In this document: positions 18,952 through 27,829 of the stretch, piece by piece
Layout of the letters: every line of letters begins with the position of its first letter
How positions within the stretch are numbered: the stretch's first letter is position 1
DNA from: Candidatus Blautia faecigallinarum
Lineage (GTDB): Bacteria; Bacillota; Clostridia; Lachnospirales; Lachnospiraceae
Direction: 5' to 3'
Assembly: GCA_019116385.1 (NCBI GenBank)
Contig: DXBU01000091.1
Span: 1-64,000, forward strand
Length of the DNA: 64,000 bases
The notes under the pieces: model-generated
What the model was told of the DNA's origin: nothing
Database searches by the model: none
Seen by the model: the letters and a program-made list of their open reading frames with translations, nothing else
Position numbers and translations under genes: made by a program

Positions 18952-20766
18952 TTGAAACAGTCAGGGGTATCACAGTGGAGAAAATTGGATAATGCGGCGC
19001 TGGCCTTTCCGGCAGTGACGGGGAAAAAAGATACCAGAGTTTTCCGGTTTTACTGCCAGTTGAAGGAAGAGGTGGACGGAGAGAGACTTCAGGAGGCGCT
19101 GGATAAGACCATGGAAAAATACCAGGTGTTCCAGGCAGTCCTCCGCAAGGGCGTGTTCTGGTTCTATCTGGAACACAGGGAAATGCGCGCCATGGTGAAG
19201 GAAGAAACCCAGCCTCCCTGCAGCAGGATCTATATACCGGATAAGAAGAGCCTCCTTTTCGAGGTTTCTTATTATAAAGACCGGATCAATTTCGAGGTGT
19301 TCCATGCTTTGACAGACGGGACCGGGGCCATGCATTTTCTGCAGGAGCTGGTGAAAAATTATCTTCAGATCGTCCACAGAGAAGCCGGCCTGCCGGAACT
19401 CTTTGAGGACGGGAAGGTGACGGAAAAGGATCTGGAAGAAGACAGCTTCTCCCAGTACTATAATTCCGACGCGCCCAGGATCCGGGAAAAAAAGGAAAAA
19501 GCTTTTCAGTTCAAGGGGGAAAAGCATGAGCAGCAGGATATGGAGATCGCGGAAATATCCCTTCCGGTGAAAGAGACTCTGGAAAAAGCCAGATCCTACG
19601 GTGTATCGGTCACTGTCCTGGTGGCCGCCATGCTTTTGTGCGCCATACATGAGGAAATACCCAGAAACCAGCAAAAAAAGCCCCTGGGGCTGATGATCCC
19701 GGTGAACCTGCGGAATTATTTCCCGTCCCGGTCCATGGCGAATTTTTTCGGCTGGATCGAGGTGCGGTATCATTTCCAGCAGAACACAAGCTTTACCGAT
19801 GTGCTGAAAGAGGTAAAAGCACAGTTTGAGGCGGAGCTGAGTAAGGAAAGGATCGGCAGGCGGATGAGCGAACTGGTCCGTCTGGAAAAAAATCCCCTCC
19901 TGCGGATGGTGCCCCTGGAGGCAAAGACCCTTGCCCTTCAGGCGGGGACGGCTCTGGGCGGTCGGGGGATCACGGCAGTATATTCCAATGTAGGCGTGAT
20001 CCGGATGCCAAAGGAGTATGAGACCTATATCCGGCGTTTCGGACTGTTTGCCAGCACAGACGGCCTGCAGCTTTGCTCCTGCTCCTATGGGAACGAAATG
20101 GTGCTGGGGCTGACCGCCAAGATCCCGGGAGACAGTATCCGGAGAAATCTCCTTTCCCTTCTGGAAAGAGAAGAGATCCCCTGCCGTCTGGAGGAAAACA
20201 CCTTTCCCGGCCAGCGGGAGAACAACAGGAATGCCGTCAGAAAATTCTTTGAGACCTTTACTTTTATTTGCGTGGCCATCGCGGTAGTGTGCGGAATGGT
20301 CAATTATATGCTGAACGATCATTTGAGCTGGTCCCTGTTTGTGGGCGCCGGCTGCTTCTGCACCTGGCTGGTGGTGACGGTGGCCTATGGAAAAAGGCGG
20401 AATATTTTAAAAAACCTTATGTGGCAGCTATTGATCATTACCGTGGCGGGGCTTTTGTGGGACTGCTTTACAGGCTGGAGAGGCTGGTCGGTGGATTATC
20501 TGCTTCCTCTTGCTTCTCTGGTGGTGCTGTGCTCCATGCTGGTGATCACAAAAGTGAAGAAACTGGAAAAATCAGAGTACCTGTTCTATCTTATCGAAGC
20601 AGGTCTTTTCGGATGGATCCCTTCTATCCTGCTTTTTGCAGGAGCCGTGCAGGTAACGTATCCTTCGGTGCTCTGCGGCGGGATCAGTTTCCTGGTGATC
20701 GTCGGGCTTTTTATTTTCCAGAGAAAAGAATTTATAAAAGAATTTCATAAAAAACTCAGAATGTGA
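18952..20766 (+). CDS. Condensation/alcohol acetyltransferase-like protein with C-terminal membrane domain (DUF6320-like)
   Basis: 604 aa; HALTDGTGAMHFL matches HHxxxDG-like HxxxDG motif; four or more C-terminal TM segments; TTG start. Confidence 0.7.
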   Translation: MKQSGVSQWRKLDNAALAFPAVTGKKDTRVFRFYCQLKEEVDGERLQEALDKTMEKYQVFQAVLRKGVFWFYLEHREMRAMVKEETQPPCSRIYIPDKKSLLFEVSYYKDRINFEVFHALTDGTGAMHFLQELVKNYLQIVHREAGLPELFEDGKVTEKDLEEDSFSQYYNSDAPRIREKKEKAFQFKGEKHEQQDMEIAEISLPVKETLEKARSYGVSVTVLVAAMLLCAIHEEIPRNQQKKPLGLMIPVNLRNYFPSRSMANFFGWIEVRYHFQQNTSFTDVLKEVKAQFEAELSKERIGRRMSELVRLEKNPLLRMVPLEAKTLALQAGTALGGRGITAVYSNVGVIRMPKEYETYIRRFGLFASTDGLQLCSCSYGNEMVLGLTAKIPGDSIRRNLLSLLEREEIPCRLEENTFPGQRENNRNAVRKFFETFTFICVAIAVVCGMVNYMLNDHLSWSLFVGAGCFCTWLVVTVAYGKRRNILKNLMWQLLIITVAGLLWDCFTGWRGWSVDYLLPLASLVVLCSMLVITKVKKLEKSEYLFYLIEAGLFGWIPSILLFAGAVQVTYPSVLCGGISFLVIVGLFIFQRKEFIKEFHKKLRM

Positions 20767-20787
20767 CAGAACTTAAGAGGATGAAAA

Positions 20788-22143
20788 ATGACTAAAAACG
20801 GACAATTAAGTTTGACAGAGGGACCGATCCTGAAGACCTTGTCCCGGCTGGCCCTTCCGATCATGGCTTCCTCCTTTTTGGGAACGGCCTACAGCATCAC
20901 GGATATGGCCTGGATAGGCGTCCTGGGTGCAAAAGCCGTGGCCGGAGTAGGCGTGGGCGGGATGTACGTGTGGCTTTCCCAGGGGCTGGTGTCCCTGGCC
21001 AGGATGGGCGGACAGGTCCATGTGGCCCAGTGCTGCGGGAGCGGAGACCGGAAAAGCGCGGCAAATTATGCGGCGGGGGCCATACAGCTTACCTGTGTTT
21101 TCGGCCTGCTGTTCGCGGCCGTCTGTCTTCTGTTCACGGATCCGCTGCTTTCTTTTTTTCAACTGAATGATCCTGTGACCTATGGATACGGGAAGGTATA
21201 TATGCAGATCACCTGCGGGCTGATCCTGTTTTCCTTTATGAATATCACCCTTACCGGGCTGCTCACTGCCCAGGGCGATTCCAAAACGCCCCTGAAGGCC
21301 AACCTGGCCGGACTGGTTACCAATATGATCCTGGATCCGGTGCTGATCCTAGGGATCGGGCCTTTTCCCAGGATCGAGGTGGCGGGAGCGGCCATTGCCA
21401 CAGTGACGGCGCAGCTTCTGGTAATGCTGGTGATGGTGGCGAGTATCTTCCGCTCAGACCGGCAGCAGAATGTGATCCGGAATGTGAAGATCCTGCGGCC
21501 TGTACCTGGAGGGTATTATGTATCGATCTGCAAAATGGGCGGACCTACGGCGCTGCAGGGGACGATCTACTGTATGATCTCCATGGTGCTGACCAGAATG
21601 GTCTCCGCCTTTGGGGCAGGAGCGGTGGCGACCCAGAGAGTGGGCGGCCAGATCGAATCCATCTCCTGGAACACGGCGGACGGCTTCGGGGCGGCGCTGA
21701 ATGCTTTTGTAGGACAGAATTACGGCGCCAGAAAGAACGACCGTGTGCGAAAAGGCTACGGCCTTTCCCTGCGGATCCTGATCCTGTGGGGGATCCTGGT
21801 CACAGCGCTTTTCGTACTGCTTCCCAGACCGATCGCGGGGCTGTTTTTTCATGAAGAGGACGTGATCGCCACCGCCATCGACTACCTGGTGGTCATCGGG
21901 ATCGGAGAAGGGTTTATGTGTGTGGAGCTGATGACGGTAGGGGCTCTTTCCGGACTTGGAAGGACAAAGCTGTGCAGCATCATCAGCATCCTGCTGACCG
22001 GGTCCCGGATCCCGCTGGCCCTTCTCCTGACCCATACGGGCCTGGGGCTGAACGGCGTCTGGTGGGCGCTGACGATCTCTTCTGTGGTGAAGGGGATCGT
22101 ATTTTACTTCGCTTTTAAGAAGGTCAGCAGCAGGCTGGAATAA
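20788..22143 (+). CDS. MATE family efflux transporter
   Basis: 451 aa; LALPIMASSFLGTAYSITDMAWIGVLGAKAVAGVGVGG; GVWWALTISSVVKG. Confidence 0.9.
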   Translation: MTKNGQLSLTEGPILKTLSRLALPIMASSFLGTAYSITDMAWIGVLGAKAVAGVGVGGMYVWLSQGLVSLARMGGQVHVAQCCGSGDRKSAANYAAGAIQLTCVFGLLFAAVCLLFTDPLLSFFQLNDPVTYGYGKVYMQITCGLILFSFMNITLTGLLTAQGDSKTPLKANLAGLVTNMILDPVLILGIGPFPRIEVAGAAIATVTAQLLVMLVMVASIFRSDRQQNVIRNVKILRPVPGGYYVSICKMGGPTALQGTIYCMISMVLTRMVSAFGAGAVATQRVGGQIESISWNTADGFGAALNAFVGQNYGARKNDRVRKGYGLSLRILILWGILVTALFVLLPRPIAGLFFHEEDVIATAIDYLVVIGIGEGFMCVELMTVGALSGLGRTKLCSIISILLTGSRIPLALLLTHTGLGLNGVWWALTISSVVKGIVFYFAFKKVSSRLE

Positions 22144-22167
22144 ATAAAATTCAGAGAGGATGTCCTT

Positions 22168-22806
22168 ATGACAAAAGAAGAACTGGCTCTGGAGATCATC
22201 CGGAGATTAAAGATGGAATATCCCGATGCCGGATGTACCCTGGACTATGACCAGGCATGGAAGCTCCTGGTGAGCGTGCGCCTGGCGGCCCAGTGTACAG
22301 ATGCCCGGGTGAATATAGTGGTGCAGGATCTGTACAAAAAATATCCAAGCGTGGAGGCTCTTGCGGCTGCGGATGTAAACGACATCGAAGCCATCGTAAA
22401 GCCCTGCGGGCTGGGGCACAGCAAGGCCAGGGATATCAGCGCCTGCATGAAAATGCTCCAGGAGGAATACGGAGGAAAGATACCAAAGGACTTCAATGCT
22501 CTTTTAAAGCTTCCGGGAGTAGGAAGGAAAAGCGCCAATCTGATCATGGGGGATGTGTTCGGGGAGCCGGCTATCGTGACGGACACCCATTGCATCCGCC
22601 TGACAAACCGGATGGGCCTTGTGGATAACATCAAAGACCCGAAAAAGGTGGAAATGGCTCTCTGGAAGATCATTCCGCCGGAGGAGGGCAGTGATTTCTG
22701 CCACCGCCTGGTCTATCACGGAAGGGACGTCTGCACCGCGCGGACGAAGCCTTACTGTGAGAAATGCTGTCTCAATGACATTTGCGCCAAAAACGGAGTG
22801 GAGTAA
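22168..22806 (+). CDS. nth: Endonuclease III
   Basis: LLVSVRLAAQCTDARVN, LPGVGRKSANLIMGDVF, VTDTHCIRLTNRMGLV, C-terminal FeS cysteines CTARTKPYCEKCCLNDIC. Confidence 0.92.
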   Translation: MTKEELALEIIRRLKMEYPDAGCTLDYDQAWKLLVSVRLAAQCTDARVNIVVQDLYKKYPSVEALAAADVNDIEAIVKPCGLGHSKARDISACMKMLQEEYGGKIPKDFNALLKLPGVGRKSANLIMGDVFGEPAIVTDTHCIRLTNRMGLVDNIKDPKKVEMALWKIIPPEEGSDFCHRLVYHGRDVCTARTKPYCEKCCLNDICAKNGVE

Positions 22807-22809
22807 AGA

Positions 22810-23955
22810 ATGAAGATACGAATGTATAATGTAGGATTCGGAGACTGTTTCTGTATCCGGGATAAAGGAAAAAACCTGCTGGTGGATTTCGGCACCAGCA
22901 ACGGGAAGATCTGCGGGCGGTTAAGACGGGAGGTGTTCGATACGATCCTTTCGGATCTGAGCGCCATAGAGCAGAAAAACCTGCTTTTGACACATTTTCA
23001 CCTGGATCATTTGTCCGGACTGTTATACATGATGAAGAAAAAGAAAAGCGGCGATGAGTTCGGAAAGCTGTATCTGCCGGATGTTTTTTCAACGAAGGAG
23101 ATGAGCCGGACGCTGTCCCTTATGCTGCTGGCGGATCTGATGAAGGATACCTATCTGCCCAGCAGGCAGGTCAGCCTTTTTGCCCTTGTGGAGGCACTGT
23201 GCAGAAAGCCTCAGAATGTGGAGCTCCTGGAAAGAGGAAGCCTCTTTGAAGGGAAATACAGGGCGTTGTGGCCGGACCGGGAGATCATTGCCGGGGAAAC
23301 AGAAGAGATTTTGGGCAGGATCGAGGAACGGTACCGGGAGATCCTGGAGCGGCTGACCGCTTTTTCCGATCAGCTCCGGCGGATCGTATATTCCATGACG
23401 GAGCCGGGGCGGCAGAACCAGGAGGAGGTATCCCGGAATCTGAACGCTCTGGACCGGGAATTCCGGGAAATACGCGCCCGGGCGGAATTTCAGCAGCTTC
23501 TGGGGACGATGGAAGAACAGAAGATAGAGCTTCGGCAGTTTAAAAACAAGATCAGTGTGGTCTTCCACAATGACAGGGACGGGGAACTGAACCTTTTGTT
23601 TACCGGGGACGTGGAGAAAAAGCATATGAAGATGATCCGGGAGGACTATGACGGAAGGCTGCCTCTTCATGAGCATTACTGGTGTATTAAAGTGCCCCAT
23701 CATGGGACGGAAGGCTATTACTGCGATTTTTCCGAGTATACGCCGGAGAATCTTTTGATCTCCAACGGAGTTTATTATGCCAACAGCAAGAAACGGGCGA
23801 AAATGTACAGGACAAGCGCAAGGTATGCGGGGATCTTCCACATACGGGACGCGCACATGTACTGTTCGGACTGCCAAAGCTGCGAGGGATACAGCAATGG
23901 GTGCTCCTGCAGGGAGTATGACATTATAGCGCCCAGGTATTACTGGGATATCTGA
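22810..23955 (+). CDS. MBL-fold hydrolase (ComEC/Rec2 C-terminal-like)
   Basis: VGFGDCFCIRDKGKNLLVDFGT; LLTHFHLDHLSGLLYM; LFTGDVEK; KVPHHGTEGYY. Confidence 0.8.
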   Translation: MKIRMYNVGFGDCFCIRDKGKNLLVDFGTSNGKICGRLRREVFDTILSDLSAIEQKNLLLTHFHLDHLSGLLYMMKKKKSGDEFGKLYLPDVFSTKEMSRTLSLMLLADLMKDTYLPSRQVSLFALVEALCRKPQNVELLERGSLFEGKYRALWPDREIIAGETEEILGRIEERYREILERLTAFSDQLRRIVYSMTEPGRQNQEEVSRNLNALDREFREIRARAEFQQLLGTMEEQKIELRQFKNKISVVFHNDRDGELNLLFTGDVEKKHMKMIREDYDGRLPLHEHYWCIKVPHHGTEGYYCDFSEYTPENLLISNGVYYANSKKRAKMYRTSARYAGIFHIRDAHMYCSDCQSCEGYSNGCSCREYDIIAPRYYWDI

Positions 23956-23978
23956 TATGAAAAAGGGGGAATTAAACT

Positions 23979-24380
23979 ATGGGGATCTGCGGTGTACATC
24001 ATGTGGCGATGATCGTTTCGGATTATAAGAAATCCAGGGAGTTTTATGTGGACAAACTGGGGTTTGAGATCGTGCGTGAGAATTTCCGGGAGGACCGGCA
24101 GGATTATAAGCTGGATCTGGCCCTGAATGGGGTGGAGCTGGAAATCTTTGCCCCGGCGAAGGCGGATGAGGGACATAAGCTGCATCCTGAGAGAGCCAGC
24201 TTCCCGGAAGCTTATGGGCTGCGGCATCTGGCCTTTCGGGTGACAGATATTGAGAAGACGGTGGAGGAACTGAACCGTATGGGGATCGATACGGAGCCCA
24301 TCCGGAGGGATGAGTTTTCCGGAGGAAAGTTCACGTTTTTTAAGGATCCGGACGGGCTTCCCCTGGAACTGCACGAATGA
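23979..24380 (+). CDS. VOC/glyoxalase family protein (YaeR-like)
   Basis: GVHHVAMIVSDYKKSREFYVDKLGFEIV; AYGLRHLAFRVTDIEKTVEEL; FFKDPDGLPLELHE. Confidence 0.88.
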   Translation: MGICGVHHVAMIVSDYKKSREFYVDKLGFEIVRENFREDRQDYKLDLALNGVELEIFAPAKADEGHKLHPERASFPEAYGLRHLAFRVTDIEKTVEELNRMGIDTEPIRRDEFSGGKFTFFKDPDGLPLELHE

Positions 24381-24452
24381 AAGAGATACGGCCCTGTCTG
24401 GAGTCAAGGATCTGAAAAGGCTTGACTTTGGACAGGAACCGTATCTTTTTTT
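24381..24452. terminator. Bidirectional intrinsic terminator
   Basis: Long imperfect inverted repeat AGATACGG..CTGTC..AGTCAAG / CTTGACT..GACAG..CCGTATCT followed by T-tract, between convergent genes. Confidence 0.7.
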
Positions 24453-24456
24453 GTAT

Positions 24457-25491
24457 CTAGAGTTTTAATTTCCCGGTGGATTCCCGGTATTTTACCGTTG
24501 TACGCACATAGGTAATGCGGTAGGGAGTCTCAGGCTCCCGGATCCTGGAGAGAAGAAGGTCGGCGGCGATATAGCCCATCTGTGCGCTGGGGATCTCCAC
24601 AGTGGTAAGATGGGGTTCGATGAGCCGGGACTCGGGGGCGTTGTCGAATCCTGTGACAGTTACATCTTCCGGTACTCTTATGCCCTGCTTCCTAAGGGCG
24701 CGGATCAGGTCGATGGCTACAAAGTCGTTGGCACAGACAAAAACCTCCGGCAGTTTGGACGTATGCTTTATGGTGTCCGCCAGGACGGAAGGCTCAAAAA
24801 AGACATTAGTGTCAGTGAACTCTGTAGTAGCGGGGGTAAGCCTGTTTTCGGCCAGGGCATCCATAAAGCCCTGATAGCGCTCAAAAAAGGAGCGGCAGTG
24901 CCGGCGCTCTCCTGCAAAGGCGAGATCCCGATAACCGTTCTGGATCAGTGTGTCTGTGAGATTAAAGACACTGGTGCGGTTTTCCATCAGAAGAAAGTCC
25001 GCGTCGATCTGCGTAAAATCTGTATCATAAGCAGTATCGATGAAAAGCAGCGGAATATGGAGAGAATTCAGCATTTCCATATATTCCGGCTGGAACATCT
25101 CCATACAGATGATCCCATCGGTCTTCTCTTTATCAAAGCCGAGAGGAAGCCTAAGGGACGCCATTTCTTCTTCTCTTATGGGAAACATGGAAAGGCGGTA
25201 ATTGTTCTGGCTGATCTTTTCCTGAAACGTATTCAGCGCATAGGTGCCGAAGTGGGAACCGTAAGGCATGCTTTGGGTGAGCAGGGCCAGTTCCCCCGGA
25301 GCTGTGCTTGGAGCGGGAGCCTCCTGCTGCAGGTAGATAAAGCGCCTGTAACCCATTTCCGAAGCCTTTTCGAGGATCCTGCGGCGGGTCTCCTCAGCGA
25401 GAATACCTGTATTGTTTAATGCCTTTGAAACAGTATTTCTGGAAAGTCCTAAGCTGTCTGCAATATCCTGGATCGTTACTCTTTTTTCCAT
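24457..25491 (-). CDS. LacI family transcriptional regulator
   Basis: MEKRVTIQDIADSLGLSRNTVSKALNNTG HTH; periplasmic-binding-like domain. Confidence 0.93.
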   Translation of the reverse strand: MEKRVTIQDIADSLGLSRNTVSKALNNTGILAEETRRRILEKASEMGYRRFIYLQQEAPAPSTAPGELALLTQSMPYGSHFGTYALNTFQEKISQNNYRLSMFPIREEEMASLRLPLGFDKEKTDGIICMEMFQPEYMEMLNSLHIPLLFIDTAYDTDFTQIDADFLLMENRTSVFNLTDTLIQNGYRDLAFAGERRHCRSFFERYQGFMDALAENRLTPATTEFTDTNVFFEPSVLADTIKHTSKLPEVFVCANDFVAIDLIRALRKQGIRVPEDVTVTGFDNAPESRLIEPHLTTVEIPSAQMGYIAADLLLSRIREPETPYRITYVRTTVKYRESTGKLKL

Positions 25492-25850
25492 ATACGCACC
25501 TCTGAATGAAATAATAGGATGCCGGAGGCAAAAGCCGCCAGCAATGTTGTTACAGTTACTGTATACGATTTTACTGGATTTGTCAAATGTAAAATAAGTA
25601 AATGAGTTGCCTGACAAATGGGAATGAGACACAGATTGCTCCGCACTTCGTGCTCCTGCAATCCTGAAAATACCTCAATCCGCACATTTTTCTGCAAAAA
25701 AATGGATCCTTTTCGGTGTTTTGCGAGACATAAAGTCATGCTTGCCTGCGCAAGCGCAGCCCCCATGCCCTTTTGTCGCTTGTCTCATATATATATTTTA
25801 CGGAATGGTGCATATGTAACATAAAAACAAGGGTCAAATGTAAAATGGTA

Positions 25851-25879
25851 TTGACAAAATGCACACATAGTGGTATTGT
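25851..25879 (+). promoter_or_regulatory. Promoter for ABC transporter/GH32 operon
   Basis: TTGACA (25851-25856), 17-nt spacer, TATTGT (25874-25879). Confidence 0.6.
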
Positions 25880-25957
25880 ATATTTAACATAAAAAGGCGC
25901 TGTGCATAAAGAAGACCGGTCTGTTGATGCAAATAGTGCAAATGTAAAAGGAGGGGC

Positions 25958-26902
25958 ATGAAAATGAAAGTTTTTCAAAAGAAAGCTGGGGCAGTTATGA
26001 AACAAACGCCGCAGGAAAAACTGAAATATGTAAAAAAGAACTGGCAGTTATATATCTTCTTCCTTCTGCCTGGTCTTCTGCTTACGCTGATCTTTAAATA
26101 CGGGCCTATGGGCGGCATCCTGATCGCCTTTGAGGATTACAACGTGATCGAAGGCGTGCTGGGAAGCCCGTGGGTGGGACTGGATTACTTCCGGAGATTT
26201 CTTTCTTCGCCGGACTTTATGAGCTATTTAATGAATACCCTGAAGCTGAGTGTGTTCGGGCTTTTGTGGGGATTTCCCATCCCCATTATCCTGGCTCTTC
26301 TGCTGAATCAGATCCGCCGGGTGGGGATCCGGAAGAAGATACAGCTTTTGATCTACGCACCGAATTTTATTTCCGTCATCGTCCTCTGCGGTATGGTGCG
26401 TATGTTCCTTTCCCCGGTGGGACCCATCAACTCTCTTCTGGGGATCGATACCAACTGGATGACCATGCCGGAAGCTTTCCGGACGATCTATATCGCAAGC
26501 GGGATCTGGCAGACAGCAGGATGGTCATCGATCATGTACACGGCAGCCCTTTCCAATGCCAGCAAGGATCTGGAAGAGGCGGCTATCGTGGATGGCGCAA
26601 ATATCCTGCAGCAGATCCGGTATGTACAGCTTCCGGCAATTAAAAGCATCATTGTGATCCAGTTTATCCTCCAGGCCGGAAATATCATGAGCATTGGCTT
26701 TGAAAAGGCATATGCCCTGCAGACAGACATGAATCTTCCGGCTTCTGAGATCCTTTCCACTTATGTGTACCGGCTCGGTCTTTTAAACGGAGACTACGGC
26801 TATTCCACGGCGGTTGGTCTGTTCAACTCGATCATCAATGTGATCCTGCTGATCTTTGTAAACTGGGTGGTTAAGAAGCTGAATGAAGGCGAAGGATTAT
26901 AA
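25958..26902 (+). CDS. Carbohydrate ABC transporter permease (LplB/UgpA type)
   Basis: GLDYFRRFLSSPDF...ALLLNQIRR...EAAIVDGANILQQIRYVQLPAIKSII (EAA motif). Confidence 0.93.
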   Translation: MKMKVFQKKAGAVMKQTPQEKLKYVKKNWQLYIFFLLPGLLLTLIFKYGPMGGILIAFEDYNVIEGVLGSPWVGLDYFRRFLSSPDFMSYLMNTLKLSVFGLLWGFPIPIILALLLNQIRRVGIRKKIQLLIYAPNFISVIVLCGMVRMFLSPVGPINSLLGIDTNWMTMPEAFRTIYIASGIWQTAGWSSIMYTAALSNASKDLEEAAIVDGANILQQIRYVQLPAIKSIIVIQFILQAGNIMSIGFEKAYALQTDMNLPASEILSTYVYRLGLLNGDYGYSTAVGLFNSIINVILLIFVNWVVKKLNEGEGL

Positions 26903-26911
26903 AAGGGGGAT

Positions 26912-27814
26912 TTGATTATGGAAACGAGAAGGAAAATGAAGCTGGGGAAAACCGACCGTGCGATCCTTGGCACTGGCTATACGCTGCTGGGCCTGTTTGT
27001 CCTGGCGGTCTTTGTTCCGCTGGTATACGTGGTGCTGGCCTCCTTTATGGATCCCAATGTATTGAACAATCAGGGGATCAGCTTTAATTTTAAAGACTGG
27101 ACTATAGACGCCTACCGCAGAGTGCTGGAAAATGATATGATATGGAGAGGCTTTGGAAATTCCTTTTTCTATTCTGTGGCCTTTACGGTGATCTCCGTTT
27201 TTATCACGCTGCTTGCGGCATACCCCATGTCCAAGAAAGAGTTCGTGGGAAGGAAATTCTTTAATATTATTTTTGTGATCACGATGTTTTTCGGCGGCGG
27301 GATGATCCCTACCTTCATCCTGGTCAACAACCTGCATCTGGTGAATACCGTCTGGGCGATCCTGCTTCCGGGAGCTTTTAATGTATGGAATATGATCCTG
27401 GCAAGAACCTATTTCCAGTCTATTCCCGCAGAGCTGAGAGAGGCGTCCTCTCTGGACGGCGCCAGCGAGATCCAGCATTTTTTCAAGATCATGATGCCGG
27501 TATGCAAGCCGATCATCGCTGTGCTGGCCCTGTGGTCCTTCGTAGGCATGTGGAACAGCTATTTTGATGCCATGATCTATTTAAACGATGCGGATATGCA
27601 GCCTCTGCAGCTTGTCCTGCGGTCCATTCTGGTGCAGAATACACCGCAGCCCGGAATGATCGCGGATATCCAGAGTACAGCGGAAATGGCCAAGGTTGCA
27701 GAACTTTTGAAATATGCAACGATCGTAGTATCCAGCCTGCCGCTGCTGATCATGTATCCGTTCTTCCAGAAGTATTTTGACAAGGGAATCATGGTTGGTT
27801 CGGTAAAGGGTTAA
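26912..27814 (+). CDS. Carbohydrate ABC transporter permease (YtcP type)
   Basis: MSKKEFVGRKFFN; RTYFQSIPAELREASSLDGASEIQHFFKIMMPVCKP. Confidence 0.93.
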   Translation: MIMETRRKMKLGKTDRAILGTGYTLLGLFVLAVFVPLVYVVLASFMDPNVLNNQGISFNFKDWTIDAYRRVLENDMIWRGFGNSFFYSVAFTVISVFITLLAAYPMSKKEFVGRKFFNIIFVITMFFGGGMIPTFILVNNLHLVNTVWAILLPGAFNVWNMILARTYFQSIPAELREASSLDGASEIQHFFKIMMPVCKPIIAVLALWSFVGMWNSYFDAMIYLNDADMQPLQLVLRSILVQNTPQPGMIADIQSTAEMAKVAELLKYATIVVSSLPLLIMYPFFQKYFDKGIMVGSVKG

Positions 27815-27829
27815 GGAGGCCAGAAAGCA

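Noticed and set aside
18970-20322. 450-aa minus-strand ORF
   Set aside because: Shadow ORF opposite the DUF6320/condensation-like gene; composition is typical of antisense translation.
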